A stretch of DNA of 64,000 nucleotides from Glutamicibacter uratoxydans (GTDB lineage Bacteria > Actinomycetota > Actinomycetes > Actinomycetales > Micrococcaceae), in contig NZ_BJNY01000001.1 in NCBI RefSeq assembly GCF_006539925.1, positions 124,001 to 188,000 of the forward strand, written 5' to 3'. Under the pieces are notes generated by a model, which worked only from the letters and a program-made list of their open reading frames with translations, was not told the DNA's origin and did not search any database. The position numbers and the translations under genes are program-made. Below, in pieces: positions 48,976 to 61,143 of this stretch (positions are counted from its first letter, which is position 1; each line of letters opens with the position of its first letter).

Positions 48976-49506
48976 ATGAGCAATTACACCACCTACGCCA
49001 TCGATGTCGCCTCGGTCAACCGCGAAGGCGTCGGCACCTCCATCCAGGGCGTGCTGATCGACCCGACCACGCTCAAGCCATATATCGCCGACGATGCTGC
49101 CGCCAGCCACCAGATGCAGGTGGGCTCGCCCACCGACCAGGTGGCGATCCTGCTGGCCCGCGGCGAACTGGCCCAGGCCGGCGAGCTGATCGCCGAGTCG
49201 CGCTTCACCGACCCGACCAATGCCTACCTGCGCGTACTGGACACCGAGCTGACCCGCATGCAGGGCGACTTCGACCAGGCAATCAACCGCCTGCGCAAGC
49301 TTGCCGAAGAGTTCGCAGGCACCGAGTTCGAACCGCTGATGCACCACCACCTGGGCTTCAGCTTCTTCGCCAAGGGCGACTTCAAGGCGGCGGCAACCCG
49401 CTTCCGCAAGGCCATGGAACAGCGCATCGCGATGGACGACGACGCCTACCTGATCAACGCCTCGAGCGTCTGCCTGCAGATTGCCGAAGAACGCGCCAAC
49501 GCCTGA
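48976..49506 (+). CDS. Tetratricopeptide-repeat protein between aroB and efp
   Basis: 176 aa, soluble. The first 50 residues (YAIDVASVNREGVGTSIQGVLIDPTTL) form no known domain. From about residue 50 there are three TPR-like helix pairs: AILLARGELAQAGELIAESRFTDPTN, LRVLDTELTRMQGDFDQAINRLRKL and HHHLGFSFFAKGDFKAAATRFRKAME. It starts 2 bp after the aroB stop with GGGGAG, so it is translated with the shikimate genes. Function unknown; a protein-protein adaptor role is the usual inference for TPR. Confidence 0.8.
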   Translation: MSNYTTYAIDVASVNREGVGTSIQGVLIDPTTLKPYIADDAAASHQMQVGSPTDQVAILLARGELAQAGELIAESRFTDPTNAYLRVLDTELTRMQGDFDQAINRLRKLAEEFAGTEFEPLMHHHLGFSFFAKGDFKAAATRFRKAMEQRIAMDDDAYLINASSVCLQIAEERANA

Positions 49507-49578
49507 AGCACCACCCCGGCAGCCGGCACGTAACGCGCGCCACCTGCAAAACCCTGCCGCCGCATGGCGGCCATAGGG

Positions 49579-49624
49579 TAAACTGATAGATGGATTTTTG
49601 ATAATGCCCGCATTAAGCGCGGGC
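49579..49624 (+). promoter_or_regulatory. Candidate efp promoter and leader hairpin
   Basis: TAAACT at 49579-49584 is a candidate -10. It is followed in the leader by GCCCGC-N7-GCGGGC (49606-49624), which ends 22 bases before the GTG and could influence translation of efp. A GCCGCC/GGCGGC mini-hairpin just upstream (about 49556-49570) may end the preceding transcript. Confidence 0.35.
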
Positions 49625-49646
49625 GAAAATAGAGGATTGAGGAACC

Positions 49647-50207
49647 GTGGCGGATACAACCGACATTAAAAACGGCCAGGTCATCAAGATCGACGGCCAG
49701 CTGTGGACCATCATCGAATTCCAGCACGTGAAGCCAGGCAAGGGCGGCGCCTTCGTCCGCACCAAGATGCGCAACGTGATCAGCGGCAAGGTGCTTGACA
49801 AGACCTACAACGCCGGCACCAAGATCGAGCTGGCCACCGTCGACCGCCGCGACTACCAGTACCTCTACCAGGACGGCGAAGACTACGTCTTCATGAACCT
49901 GGACGACTACGACCAGATCACCGTTTCCGGCACCACCGTCGGCGATGCAGCCGGCTACATGCTGGAAAACCAGGAGCTGACCATCGCCATGTACGACGGC
50001 AGCCCGCTGTACCTGGAACTGCCTGCATCCGTGGTTCTGGAAATCACCTACACCGAGCCGGGCCTGCAGGGCGACCGCTCCTCGGCCGGCACCAAGCCGG
50101 CAACCCTGGAGACCGGCAAGGAAATCCAGGTGCCGCTGTTCGTTGAGCAGAACACCAAGGTCAAGGTCGACACCCGCACCGGCGACTACCTGGGTCGTGT
50201 CAACTAG
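49647..50207 (+). CDS. efp: Elongation factor P
   Basis: 186-aa three-domain factor that relieves ribosome stalling at polyproline. Domain I carries the tip loop [19 protein letters not shown], whose Lys in PGKGG enters the peptidyl-transferase centre. No epmA-type genes are nearby, and in actinobacteria the loop is thought to work unmodified. Domains II and III are normal ([34 protein letters not shown] at the end). GTG start after TTGAGGAA. It shares one base with the nusB start (TAGTG). Confidence 0.95.
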   Translation: MADTTDIKNGQVIKIDGQLWTIIEFQHVKPGKGGAFVRTKMRNVISGKVLDKTYNAGTKIELATVDRRDYQYLYQDGEDYVFMNLDDYDQITVSGTTVGDAAGYMLENQELTIAMYDGSPLYLELPASVVLEITYTEPGLQGDRSSAGTKPATLETGKEIQVPLFVEQNTKVKVDTRTGDYLGRVN

Positions 50208-50617
50208 TGCGAGCCCGAGCCAAAGCCCGTCGTCGCGCCCTCGAATTCCTCTTCGAGGCTGAGGCCCGCGATGTCAATCCGGTAAAAGTTGCCATTGCAC
50301 GCCGAGAGAACTCGGACATCGTGCTCAATGAGTATTCGATGACCCTCATCGAAGGCGTCATGGCGCATCTGGATCGCATCGACGAGGTCCTGGAAAGCTA
50401 TGTGAAGGACTGGACCATCGACCGCATGCCGGCCGTTGACCGTGCAGCCTTGCGCATCGGCGTATGGGAACTGCTCTACAACGACGATGTGCCGGATGCT
50501 GTTGCAGTCTCCGAAGCAGTCATCAACGTTCGCGAGCTGTCCACCGATGAATCACCTGAATTCGTCAACGGCGTTCTGGGCCGCATCCAGAGCGTGAAGG
50601 ACACCCTAGTCGACTAG
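50207..50617 (+). CDS. nusB: Transcription antitermination factor NusB
   Basis: 136 aa, all helical. ARRRALEFLFEAEARDVNPVKV is the N-terminal RNA-binding part (boxA with S10). LIEGVMAHLDRIDEVLESYVKDWTIDRMPAVDRAALRIGVWELLYNDDVPDAVAVSEAVINVRELSTDESPEFVNGVLG is highly conserved. GTG start overlaps the efp stop by one base. It is the last gene before a strong terminator. Confidence 0.95.
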   Translation: MRARAKARRRALEFLFEAEARDVNPVKVAIARRENSDIVLNEYSMTLIEGVMAHLDRIDEVLESYVKDWTIDRMPAVDRAALRIGVWELLYNDDVPDAVAVSEAVINVRELSTDESPEFVNGVLGRIQSVKDTLVD

Positions 50618-50632
50618 CCTCGATTCGCAGCT

Positions 50633-50676
50633 AAGCCGCAGCTTGGAACCACCCGGTTCTGATCTGCGGCTTTTTT
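50633..50676 (+). terminator. Terminator after nusB
   Basis: AAGCCGCAG / CTGCGGCTT (50633-50641 with 50664-50672) enclosing an inner GAACC/GGTTC hairpin, then TTTTTT. Classic intrinsic terminator. Confidence 0.88.
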
Positions 50677-51011
50677 GCCGCCCTCGATCCACCTGCTGCA
50701 ATCCCCGCCGGCCGCCAGCAGGGCGGGGGAGCATGCATAAATACACGCAGGGGCCCATGGTTCCTCGGGCACGCTCATACCACCGCTACCTGCCCGCAGC
50801 GCTCAAAAGAGGATGTGGCAAAGCCAACAGGACGCAGAAACTGCAAGCCCTGCGGCGATTTATCGCGGGTTCATGCGGAAATTCCCCGCGGCCGGCAGCG
50901 ACGCCGCGGCAGCCAGTGAGCTAAAACACTCAGTATTCATGGTGATGCATAGGTTCTCGCTAGGAATCCTGTCAGGCCCGTGATAATTTGAAGTAGCAAT
51001 ATTCCTTTAAT
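50677..51011. other. Leader/promoter region of the pyrimidine operon
   Basis: About 335 bases with no credible gene; a 94-codon open frame at 50643-50924 starts inside the terminator and was rejected. CCGCGGC-N-GCCGCGG hairpins occur near 50885-50912. TAATTT at 50984-50989 is a possible -10, which would leave a leader of about 50 nt before pyrR. Confidence 0.4.
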
Positions 51012-51037
51012 TCCCGTCCAGTGAGGCGGAGAAGGGA
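51012..51037 (+). promoter_or_regulatory. PyrR-binding hairpin at the pyrR ribosome-binding site
   Basis: TCCAGTGAGGC (51017-51027) matches 10 of 11 bases of the PyrR-binding loop consensus TCCAGAGAGGC and is closed by TCCC/GGGA (51012-51015 with 51034-51037). The right side of the hairpin contains GGAGAAGGG, the Shine-Dalgarno region of pyrR. PyrR-UMP binding would thus hide the ribosome-binding site. This is the translational-repression arrangement reported for mycobacterial PyrR, not the Bacillus terminator mechanism. Confidence 0.7.
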
Positions 51038-51040
51038 CTG

Positions 51041-51619
51041 GTGTGCATCATGAGTGAAACTTCTGTGCCCGATGGCGCCCGCACGGTTCTGACCGGCGAG
51101 GACATCGAGCGCGTACTGACTCGCATAGCCTTCGAAATTATTGAAGCCAACAAGGGCGTTGACGACCTTGTTCTCCTTGGCATTCCGCGCCGCGGCTTCC
51201 CACTGGCGCAGCGTCTGGCGGCCCGCATCGCCGCAGCCGCAGACGCCCCCATCGACCCGACCGCTCTGGTTGGCCAGCTCGATATCACCATGTACCGCGA
51301 CGACCTGCGGCATTCAACCACCCGGACACCTGAGCCGACCAAGCTGCCAGCAGGCGGCATCGACGGCAAGGTCGTGGTGCTCGTGGACGACGTCCTGTAC
51401 TCGGGCCGCACCATCCGCGCCGCATTGGACGCCCTGTCCGACTGGGGCCGCCCGCGCATCGTGCGCCTGGCGGTGCTGGTAGACCGCGGCCACCGCGAAC
51501 TGCCGATCCGCGCAGACCACGTAGGAAAGAACCTGCCCACCGCCAAGAGCGAGAAAGTGCGCGTGCACGTGGCAGAGATCGATGGAATCAACGAAGTAAA
51601 AATCGAGGCAGGTGAATGA
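51041..51619 (+). CDS. pyrR: Pyrimidine operon regulator PyrR / uracil phosphoribosyltransferase
   Basis: 192-aa RNA-binding regulator with a phosphoribosyltransferase fold. [22 protein letters not shown] and the PRPP loop [22 protein letters not shown] are diagnostic; DITMYRDDL matches the flexible loop. GTG 51041 sits 5 bases after AAGG, whereas ATG 51050 (MSETSVPDG) is 12-13 bases away; either is possible. It overlaps pyrB by 4 bp. It probably represses its own operon through the hairpin in its leader. Confidence 0.93.
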   Translation: MCIMSETSVPDGARTVLTGEDIERVLTRIAFEIIEANKGVDDLVLLGIPRRGFPLAQRLAARIAAAADAPIDPTALVGQLDITMYRDDLRHSTTRTPEPTKLPAGGIDGKVVVLVDDVLYSGRTIRAALDALSDWGRPRIVRLAVLVDRGHRELPIRADHVGKNLPTAKSEKVRVHVAEIDGINEVKIEAGE

Positions 51620-52578
51620 AACACCTGTTGTCCACTGCCGACCTGAGCCGCGAAGAAGCGATCCAGATCCTGGATATCGCCGGGGAAATGCGCGAAACCG
51701 GCACCCGCGTGGTCAAGAAGCTTCCGGCGCTGCGCGGCCGCACCGTGGTGAACCTGTTCTTTGAGGACTCCACCCGCACCCGCATCTCCTTCGAAGCGGC
51801 AGCCAAGCGCCTGAGCGCGGATGTCATCAACTTCTCCGCCAAGGGCTCCTCGGTGTCCAAGGGCGAGTCGCTGAAGGACACCGCCCAGACCCTGCTGGCC
51901 ATCGGCGCCGACGCCGTAGTCATCCGCCACCCGGACTCCGGCGCGCCGGCCCGCCTGGCGGCCACCGACTGGATCGACCTGCCGATCATCAACGCCGGCG
52001 ACGGCACCCACGAGCACCCCACCCAGGCGCTGCTCGATGCCTTCACCCTGCGCCGCCAGCTGGCGCTGCGCAACGGCACCGCACCGACCGGACTGGGCCT
52101 GGACGGGCTGAAGGTCGCCATCGTCGGCGACATCCTGCACAGCCGCGTGGCGCGCTCAAACCTCTGGCTGCTGAACACCCTGGGCGCCGAGGTCACCATG
52201 GTGGCCCCACCGACCCTGCTGCCGGTAGGCGCAGGCTCCTGGCCGTGCAAGATCAGCTACGACCTGGACGCGGTCATCGAAGAAGGCGTCGACGCGCTGA
52301 TGATGCTGCGCGTGCAGGGCGAACGCATGAAGGCCGCCTACTTCCCGAACCCGCGCGAATACTCACGCTACTGGGGACTGGACGACGCACGCCTGGGCGC
52401 GCTGGATGCCGCCGGGGCCGAAACCCTGATCATGCACCCGGGCCCGATGAACCGCGGCCTGGAAATCTCCTCGGCCGCCGCGGACTCGCCGCGCTCCACC
52501 GTGCTGGACCAGGTCACCAATGGCGTGGCAGTGCGAATGGCCAGCTTGTACATGCTCCTGTCCGGCGACCTGATCTAA
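51616..52578 (+). CDS. pyrB: Aspartate carbamoyltransferase catalytic subunit
   Basis: 320 aa, condenses carbamoyl phosphate with aspartate. The carbamoyl-phosphate loop is [37 protein letters not shown], the [12 protein letters not shown] strand and [10 protein letters not shown] are typical. No pyrI regulatory subunit is encoded, as usual in actinobacteria, where PyrB often works with dihydroorotase. pyrC follows after 13 bp. Confidence 0.96.
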   Translation: MKHLLSTADLSREEAIQILDIAGEMRETGTRVVKKLPALRGRTVVNLFFEDSTRTRISFEAAAKRLSADVINFSAKGSSVSKGESLKDTAQTLLAIGADAVVIRHPDSGAPARLAATDWIDLPIINAGDGTHEHPTQALLDAFTLRRQLALRNGTAPTGLGLDGLKVAIVGDILHSRVARSNLWLLNTLGAEVTMVAPPTLLPVGAGSWPCKISYDLDAVIEEGVDALMMLRVQGERMKAAYFPNPREYSRYWGLDDARLGALDAAGAETLIMHPGPMNRGLEISSAAADSPRSTVLDQVTNGVAVRMASLYMLLSGDLI

Positions 52579-52591
52579 GGAAGAACCCTTC

Positions 52592-53896
52592 ATGAACTAC
52601 CTCATCAAACAGGCCTCCATCCTGGGCGGCGACAAGCAGGACGTGCTGATCAAAGACGGCGTCATCGCCCAGATCGGCGCCGTTGAAGCCGCCGAGGGCG
52701 TGCAGGTCATCGACGCGGCGAACCTGGTGCTGCTGCCAGGCCTGGTCGACACCCACACCCACCTGCGCGAACCGGGCCGCGAAGACGCCGAGACCGTGGA
52801 GACCGGCACCCGCGCCGCCGCCAAGGGCGGCTACACCGCGGTGCACGCAATGGCCAACTCCACCCCGGTGGCAGACACCGCCGGCGTGGTGGAGCAGGTC
52901 TACGAGCTGGGCCGCCAGGCTGGCTGGGTGGACGTCCGCCCGGTGGGCGCGGTCACCGTGGGCCTGGCCGGCAAGCAGCTGAGCGAAATCGGCGCCATGG
53001 CAGACTCCCGCGCAGCGGTGAAGATGTTCTCCGACGACGGCATCTGCGTCTTCGACCCGCTGCTGATGCGCCGCGCGCTGGAGTACGTGAAGGCCTTCGA
53101 CGGCGTCATCGCCCAGCACGCGCAGGAGCCGCGCCTGACCGAGGGCGCCCAGATGAACGAGGGCGAAGTCTCCTCGATCCTGGGCCTGCCGGGCTGGCCG
53201 GCTGTGGCCGAAGAATCGATCATCGCCCGCGACGTGCTGCTGGCAGAACACGTCGGCGCCCGCCTGCACGTGTGCCACGTATCCACCGCGGGCTCGGTGG
53301 AGATCATCCGCTGGGCCAAGGCCCGCGGCATCCAGGTCACCGCCGAGGTCACCCCGCACCACCTGCTGCTCACCGATGAAAAGGTGCGCACCTTCGACCC
53401 TGTCTTCAAGGTCAACCCGCCGCTGCGCCGCGAGGAAGACGTCATGGCGCTGCGCGCCGGCGTAGCCGACGGCACCATCGACGTGATCGGCACCGACCAC
53501 GCGCCGCACCCTTCCGAGGCGAAGGAGTGCGAATGGGGCGCGGCGGCCATGGGCATGACCGGCCTCGAAACCGCGCTGTCCATCGTGCAGCACACCCTGG
53601 TCGACACCGGCCTGCTGGGTTGGGAGGACGTCGCCCGCATCACCTCCACCGTGCCGGCGCAGATTGGCCGCGTGGCCGATCAGGGCCGCCCGATCGCCGT
53701 GGGAGAGCCTGCCAACCTGACCCTTCTCGACCCGGCCGCGCGCTGGATTGTGGACCCGTCGGCGATGGCCACCAAGGGCCGCAACTCGCCGTTCGCCGGC
53801 ATGGAGCTGCCGGGCTCGGTGCGCGCCACCTTCTTCCACGGCCACCCCACGGTGCTCGACGGCGAACTTGCCACTCCGAGGCGCGTGGATGCCTAG
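52592..53896 (+). CDS. pyrC: Dihydroorotase (type I)
   Basis: 434-aa amidohydrolase that closes the dihydroorotate ring. Metal ligands are LVDTHTHLREPGRED (HxH), RLHVCHVSTAGS, TPHHLLL and the catalytic Asp in GTDHAPHPSEAK; the fold ends with a typical GNPANLTLLDP-like segment (GEPANLTLLDPAARW). This is the longer class I form that can pair with PyrB. Its stop overlaps the next gene start by 8 bp. Confidence 0.96.
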   Translation: MNYLIKQASILGGDKQDVLIKDGVIAQIGAVEAAEGVQVIDAANLVLLPGLVDTHTHLREPGREDAETVETGTRAAAKGGYTAVHAMANSTPVADTAGVVEQVYELGRQAGWVDVRPVGAVTVGLAGKQLSEIGAMADSRAAVKMFSDDGICVFDPLLMRRALEYVKAFDGVIAQHAQEPRLTEGAQMNEGEVSSILGLPGWPAVAEESIIARDVLLAEHVGARLHVCHVSTAGSVEIIRWAKARGIQVTAEVTPHHLLLTDEKVRTFDPVFKVNPPLRREEDVMALRAGVADGTIDVIGTDHAPHPSEAKECEWGAAAMGMTGLETALSIVQHTLVDTGLLGWEDVARITSTVPAQIGRVADQGRPIAVGEPANLTLLDPAARWIVDPSAMATKGRNSPFAGMELPGSVRATFFHGHPTVLDGELATPRRVDA

Positions 53897-54401
53897 GGAA
53901 GCCATCCTCCCGGTGATCATCACGATTCTCGTGGTCATCGCCGGGTGTGCAGCAATATTCATCGGCTGGCGCAACCTCAAAGCACGGCAGTCGGACATCC
54001 CGGAGCCTTTCGAACCCTTCGAGGATTCGATCGGGCCCAGCTATCCGGGCATGTACGTGGCCACCACAAAGTTCGAAGACTGGCTGGACCGGATCGCCGT
54101 GCACGACCTGGGCGTCCGCAGCAATGCCAGTTTGGAAGTAGGGGAGCAGGGGCTGCATATTCTGCGCCCAGGCACCCGGGATGTGCACATCCCCTGGACC
54201 GCGTTTGAGCGCGTGGTCCGCTCCAGCGGCATGATCGGCAAGTTCGTGGAAAAGAACGGCCTGATCGTCGTCAGCTGGGAGAAGGACGGCTTCACCTTCG
54301 ACACCGGATTCCGTCCGCGCTTCGCAGCGGACACACCCAAGATCTATGAGTTGCTCGCGTCGCATCAGGGCGGCGCGGCTGAGCAGGAGACAAACAAGTG
54401 A
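53889..54401 (+). CDS. PH-domain-like membrane protein inside the pyr operon
   Basis: 170 aa. One N-terminal membrane helix ([23 protein letters not shown], about residues 4-26), then a soluble beta-rich domain: [57 protein letters not shown] and [26 protein letters not shown]. The strand pattern resembles the small bacterial PH-like proteins. It overlaps pyrC by 8 bp and carA by 4 bp, so it is firmly locked into the operon. Its role in pyrimidine synthesis, if any, is unknown; a membrane tether or a regulator is possible. Confidence 0.78.
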   Translation: MPREAILPVIITILVVIAGCAAIFIGWRNLKARQSDIPEPFEPFEDSIGPSYPGMYVATTKFEDWLDRIAVHDLGVRSNASLEVGEQGLHILRPGTRDVHIPWTAFERVVRSSGMIGKFVEKNGLIVVSWEKDGFTFDTGFRPRFAADTPKIYELLASHQGGAAEQETNK

Positions 54402-55575
54402 ATTCCTTGAGCAACCTTCCGGCCGTATTGGTCCTCGAAGATGGCCGCATCTTCCGAGGCCGCAGCTACGGCAAGGTCGGCACCACCCTGGGCGAGGCAG
54501 TATTCACCACCGGCATGACCGGCTACCAGGAAACCCTCTCCGACCCCTCCTACGCCCACCAGATCATCACCCAGACCTTCCCGCATGTGGGCAACACCGG
54601 CGTGAACGACGAGGATGCCGAGTCCACCCGCATGTGGGCCGCCGGCTACGTCGTGCGCGACGCCAGCCGCCGCCCCAGCAACTGGCGCAGCCAGCGCACG
54701 CTGGAAGACGACCTGATCTCCAACGACATCGTCGGCATCCGCGGGGTCGACACCCGTGCGCTGACCCGCCACCTGCGCGACGCAGGCGCCATGAAGGCAG
54801 GCATCTTCTCCGGCGACGACGCCGCGGCCTCCGACGAGCAGCTCATCGCCGCCGTCAATGCCCAGCCGTCCATGGAAGGCCGCAACATCTCCGCCGAGGT
54901 TTCGGTGGACGAGGCCTACATCGTCGAGCCTGCAGAGCACGGCTACGAGGGCGAAATCAAGTACACCGTGGCCGCCATCGACCTAGGCATGAAGTCGATG
55001 ACCCCGCACCGCTTGGCCGAACGCGGCCTGCGCGTGCACGTGCTGCCGTACAACGCCACCCTGGCGGACATCAAGGCCACCGGCGCCGACGGCGTGTTCT
55101 TCTCCAACGGCCCGGGCGATCCTGCCACCGCCACCACCCAGGTGGAACTGGTGCGCTCGGTGCTGGACGCCGGCATCCCATACTTCGGCATCTGCTTCGG
55201 CAACCAGATCCTGGGCCGCGCCCTGGGCCTGGACACCTACAAGCTGCGCTTCGGCCACCGCGGCATCAACCAGCCGGTGTTGGATAAGGCCACCGGCAAG
55301 GTGGAAATCACCAGCCAGAACCACGGCTTCGCCGTCGACGCCCCGCTGGATGGAACCTTCACCGCGCCTGAGGCGCGCTTCGGTTCCGTCGAGGTCTCGC
55401 ACTTCTCGCTGAACGACAAGGTGGTCGAGGGCCTTTCCTGCCTGGACATCCCGGCCTTCTCCGTCCAGTACCACCCTGAGGCAGCCTCCGGCCCGCACGA
55501 TGCCGCCTACCTCTTCGACCGTTTCGTCACCGCCATGGACAACGCCGCCCAGTCCGCAGAAAAGGATGCCAAGTA

Positions 55576-55576
<1 letters not shown>
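54398..55576 (+). CDS. carA: Carbamoyl-phosphate synthase small (glutaminase) subunit
   Basis: 392 aa. The N-terminal domain ([42 protein letters not shown]) is followed by a class I glutaminase: [12 protein letters not shown], the nucleophile in [17 protein letters not shown], the NHGFAVD strand and the catalytic His/Glu in [14 protein letters not shown]. It supplies ammonia to CarB for both pyrimidines and arginine. GTG start overlapping the upstream stop (GTGA); its stop overlaps carB (TAATG). Confidence 0.96.
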
Positions 55577-58849
<3,273 letters not shown>

Positions 58850-58857
<8 letters not shown>

Positions 58858-59695
58858 GCCTGTGGACTTCGGCACCCGACTGCGCTCCGCGATGGATGCT
58901 TCCGGCCCGCTGTGCGTGGGAATCGACCCCCACCCGGCCCTGCTGGAAGCCTGGGGCCTGCCAAATTCGGCCGATGGCGTGCGATCTTTCTCACTGACCG
59001 TGGTGGAAGCCATGACTGGCGCCGCAGCAATCCTCAAGCCCCAGGTGGCGCTGTTTGAGCGCTTCGGCTCGGCAGGATTCGCGGCGTTGGAGGAAACCCT
59101 GGCTGCGGCCAGGGCCGCCGGCCTGCTCACCCTGGCCGACGCGAAGCGCGGCGACATCGGCTCGACGATGGCCGCCTACGCCACCGCCTGGCTCGACGAC
59201 TCCTCGCCGCTGGCGTCCGACGCTGTGACCCTGAGCCCATACCTGGGCTACGAGTCGCTGCGCCCTGCCATCGACCTTGCAGCGTCTACCGGCAGGGGAG
59301 TGTTCGTCCTCGGGCTGACTTCCAACCCGGAAGGTCCCTCGGTACAGCATGTCGGCGGAAGTAATTCAGTTGCCAAATCAATCATTGACCAGGTCACAGC
59401 GGATAATGTAGCTGCCATAGATTTGGGTCATGTTGGTTTGGTCGTCGGCGCAACCATCGGCGACGCCCCGGAGAAACTCGGGATTGACCTGACCGCTTCC
59501 AAGGCTCCGCTGCTGACTCCGGGCCTCGGTGCCCAGGGCGCGACCGCACAGGACATCGCTGAATCCTTCGCATCGAGCTACGGCCAGGTGCTTGGAACCA
59601 GCAGCCGCGATATCCTGCGCGCCGGACCGAGCGTACAGGCGCTGCGTGACAAGGCCCTGAGCGTTCGCGATGAATTGCTCGCAGCCAAGCAGTAG
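58850..59695 (+). CDS. pyrF: Orotidine 5'-phosphate decarboxylase (type 2)
   Basis: 281 aa, last step to [20 protein letters not shown] and the catalytic core [18 protein letters not shown] (Asp-Lys-Arg-Gly-Asp) identify the type 2 OMP decarboxylase common in actinobacteria. [25 protein letters not shown] and [10 protein letters not shown] follow. ATG 58850 was chosen; a longer in-frame reading begins inside carB. Orotate steps pyrD and pyrE are not in this window. Confidence 0.95.
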
Positions 59696-59713
59696 CAACT
59701 AAATTAGTGACAG

Positions 59714-59758
59714 AATCGCGTTGTGGCTATTAGTGTTTCTAGTAGCCACAACGCGATT
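59714..59758. repeat. Long hairpin between pyrF and mihF
   Basis: A perfect 16-bp inverted repeat (59714-59729 with 59743-59758) extends inward by four more pairs, one of them a G/T wobble, to leave a 5-base loop (20-bp stem in all). It begins 19 bases after the pyrF stop. No T-run follows in either direction, so a Rho-assisted terminator or a processing/stability structure is possible. A 10-bp perfect palindrome AACGCGCGTT follows at 59769-59778. Confidence 0.6.
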
Positions 59759-59835
59759 AGTCTTGCCAAACGCGCGTTAGATGGTTATGTTCTGTTCATA
59801 GCCTTAGTCCACTACACATGAAGGATGGCTGAACG

Positions 59836-60171
59836 ATGGTTCTGCGAGAACTCTCTGACGAAGACCGCATCCGGGCACGCGCCAAGGCACTTGCCGCCCG
59901 CACCCGTCGTGCTGAAATCAAGGCCCAGTTCAGTGCCGGCAAAATTACTATCACCGAAGTACTAGACTTGGTATACGAAGACGAAGCCGTGGGACGCATG
60001 CGTGTCATGGATCTTCTGGAATCGGTGCCGGGCGTCGGTGAAGTACGTGCGGCAAACTTGCTCGAACGCCTTGGAATTTCCCCATCCCGCCGCTTGCGCG
60101 GACTTGGGCGCAAACAGCGTACGGCAATCACCGAACACTTCAAGCAAAGCCCGCCCAAAACGAAAGTGTAG
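59836..60171 (+). CDS. mihF: Actinobacterial integration host factor (mIHF type)
   Basis: 111-aa DNA-binding nucleoid protein, unrelated in fold to E. coli IHF. A basic N-terminal helix (RIRARAKALAARTRRAEIKAQF) precedes a helix-two-turn-helix core (ITITEVLDLVYEDEAVGRMRVMDLLESVPGVGEVRAANLLERLGI) with SPSRRLRGLGRKQRTAI at the DNA-facing side, matching mycobacterial and Streptomyces sIHF. It sits just before gmk and rpoZ, its standard neighbours. Confidence 0.94.
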   Translation: MVLRELSDEDRIRARAKALAARTRRAEIKAQFSAGKITITEVLDLVYEDEAVGRMRVMDLLESVPGVGEVRAANLLERLGISPSRRLRGLGRKQRTAITEHFKQSPPKTKV

Positions 60172-60174
60172 TCA

Positions 60175-60738
60175 ATGACCGTTGCGTCGGTAACTGTTCT
60201 AGCCGGCCCCACGGCTGTAGGTAAAGGCACTGTCTCCACCTACATCCGCGACAATTATCCAGATGTTTGGCTCTCTGTTTCGGCCACCACTCGCGACCCT
60301 CGGCCAGGGGAACAAGACGGCGTCCACTATTTCTTTGTGGGCTCCGAAAAGTTCCATCAGCTGGTCGAGGCAGGCCAAATGCTTGAATGGGCAGTGGTTC
60401 ACGGCCAGAACAGCTACGGAACGATCCGTTCAACGGTTGAGGACGCTGTAGCCAACGGCAAAGAGGTTCTTCTGGAAATCGACCTGCAAGGTGCACGACA
60501 GGTCAAGGAGTCGATGCCTGACGCAAAGTTCGTCTTCTTGGCTCCGCCATCGTGGGACGAATTGGTGCGCAGGCTGATCGGCCGCGGCACCGAATCGCCG
60601 GAAGAACAGCAGCGCCGCCTGGAAACCGCTAAACTAGAACTTGCGGCGGAATCAGAATTCGACGTGACCATCGTTAATGACGATGTGGCACGTGCCGCCG
60701 AAGAGCTTGTGGCCCTCATGGGGCTGAAAAATGACTAA
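60175..60738 (+). CDS. gmk: Guanylate kinase
   Basis: 187 aa, phosphorylates GMP to GDP. P-loop [18 protein letters not shown]-binding [21 protein letters not shown] and [33 protein letters not shown], then the lid and [11 protein letters not shown] near the C-terminus. It starts 3 bp after mihF. The distal end lies just upstream of the rpoZ Shine-Dalgarno. Confidence 0.95.
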   Translation: MTVASVTVLAGPTAVGKGTVSTYIRDNYPDVWLSVSATTRDPRPGEQDGVHYFFVGSEKFHQLVEAGQMLEWAVVHGQNSYGTIRSTVEDAVANGKEVLLEIDLQGARQVKESMPDAKFVFLAPPSWDELVRRLIGRGTESPEEQQRRLETAKLELAAESEFDVTIVNDDVARAAEELVALMGLKND

Positions 60739-60748
60739 AGGGAGTCTT

Positions 60749-61009
60749 GTGTCCAACCTAGAGGGAATCATTAACCCATCGATCGACTCGTTGCTTGAGA
60801 CGAACGACTCGAAGTACGCCATCGTACTGAATTCGGCCAAGCGTGCCCGCCAGATCAACGCCTACTACGCACAGCTGAACGAAGGCCTGTTCGAGTACGT
60901 TGGCCCGCTGGTGGAAACCAAGCTGAACGAGAAGCCGCTGACCATCGCACTGCGCGAACTGGACGAAGGTCTCTTGAAGGTCACCCCAGCAGAGGTCACC
61001 GAGGACTAG
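60749..61009 (+). CDS. rpoZ: DNA-directed RNA polymerase omega subunit
   Basis: 86 aa. GTG 60749 follows AAAGGGAG at 60737-60744 and yields the family N-terminus ([42 protein letters not shown]). An ATG at 60731 overlapping gmk would place the Shine-Dalgarno inside the gene. Omega stabilises the beta' subunit and in many bacteria contributes to (p)ppGpp response; Rel is encoded earlier in the window. Confidence 0.93.
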   Translation: MSNLEGIINPSIDSLLETNDSKYAIVLNSAKRARQINAYYAQLNEGLFEYVGPLVETKLNEKPLTIALRELDEGLLKVTPAEVTED

Positions 61010-61013
61010 TTGA

Positions 61014-61053
61014 AGAAGACGGCGCCCCATCTGCGGGCGCCTTCTTTTTCTTT
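61014..61053 (+). terminator. Terminator after rpoZ
   Basis: GGCGCCC / GGGCGCC (61021-61027 with 61035-61041) extended by AAG/CTT-type pairing, followed by a T-rich run (TTCTTTTTCTTT). Confidence 0.8.
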
Positions 61054-61143
61054 AAACACCCAAATCCGCCGATTTCGGGCCTCGTATCGGCCGATGCGGT
61101 GAACATCACTTTGCCGGATCAAGCACACTAAAGGAACCACCGC

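Noticed and set aside
50643-50924. 94-codon plus-strand frame in the pyrimidine leader
   Set aside because: Starts inside the nusB terminator hairpin, no Shine-Dalgarno, Arg/Pro-rich without a fold.
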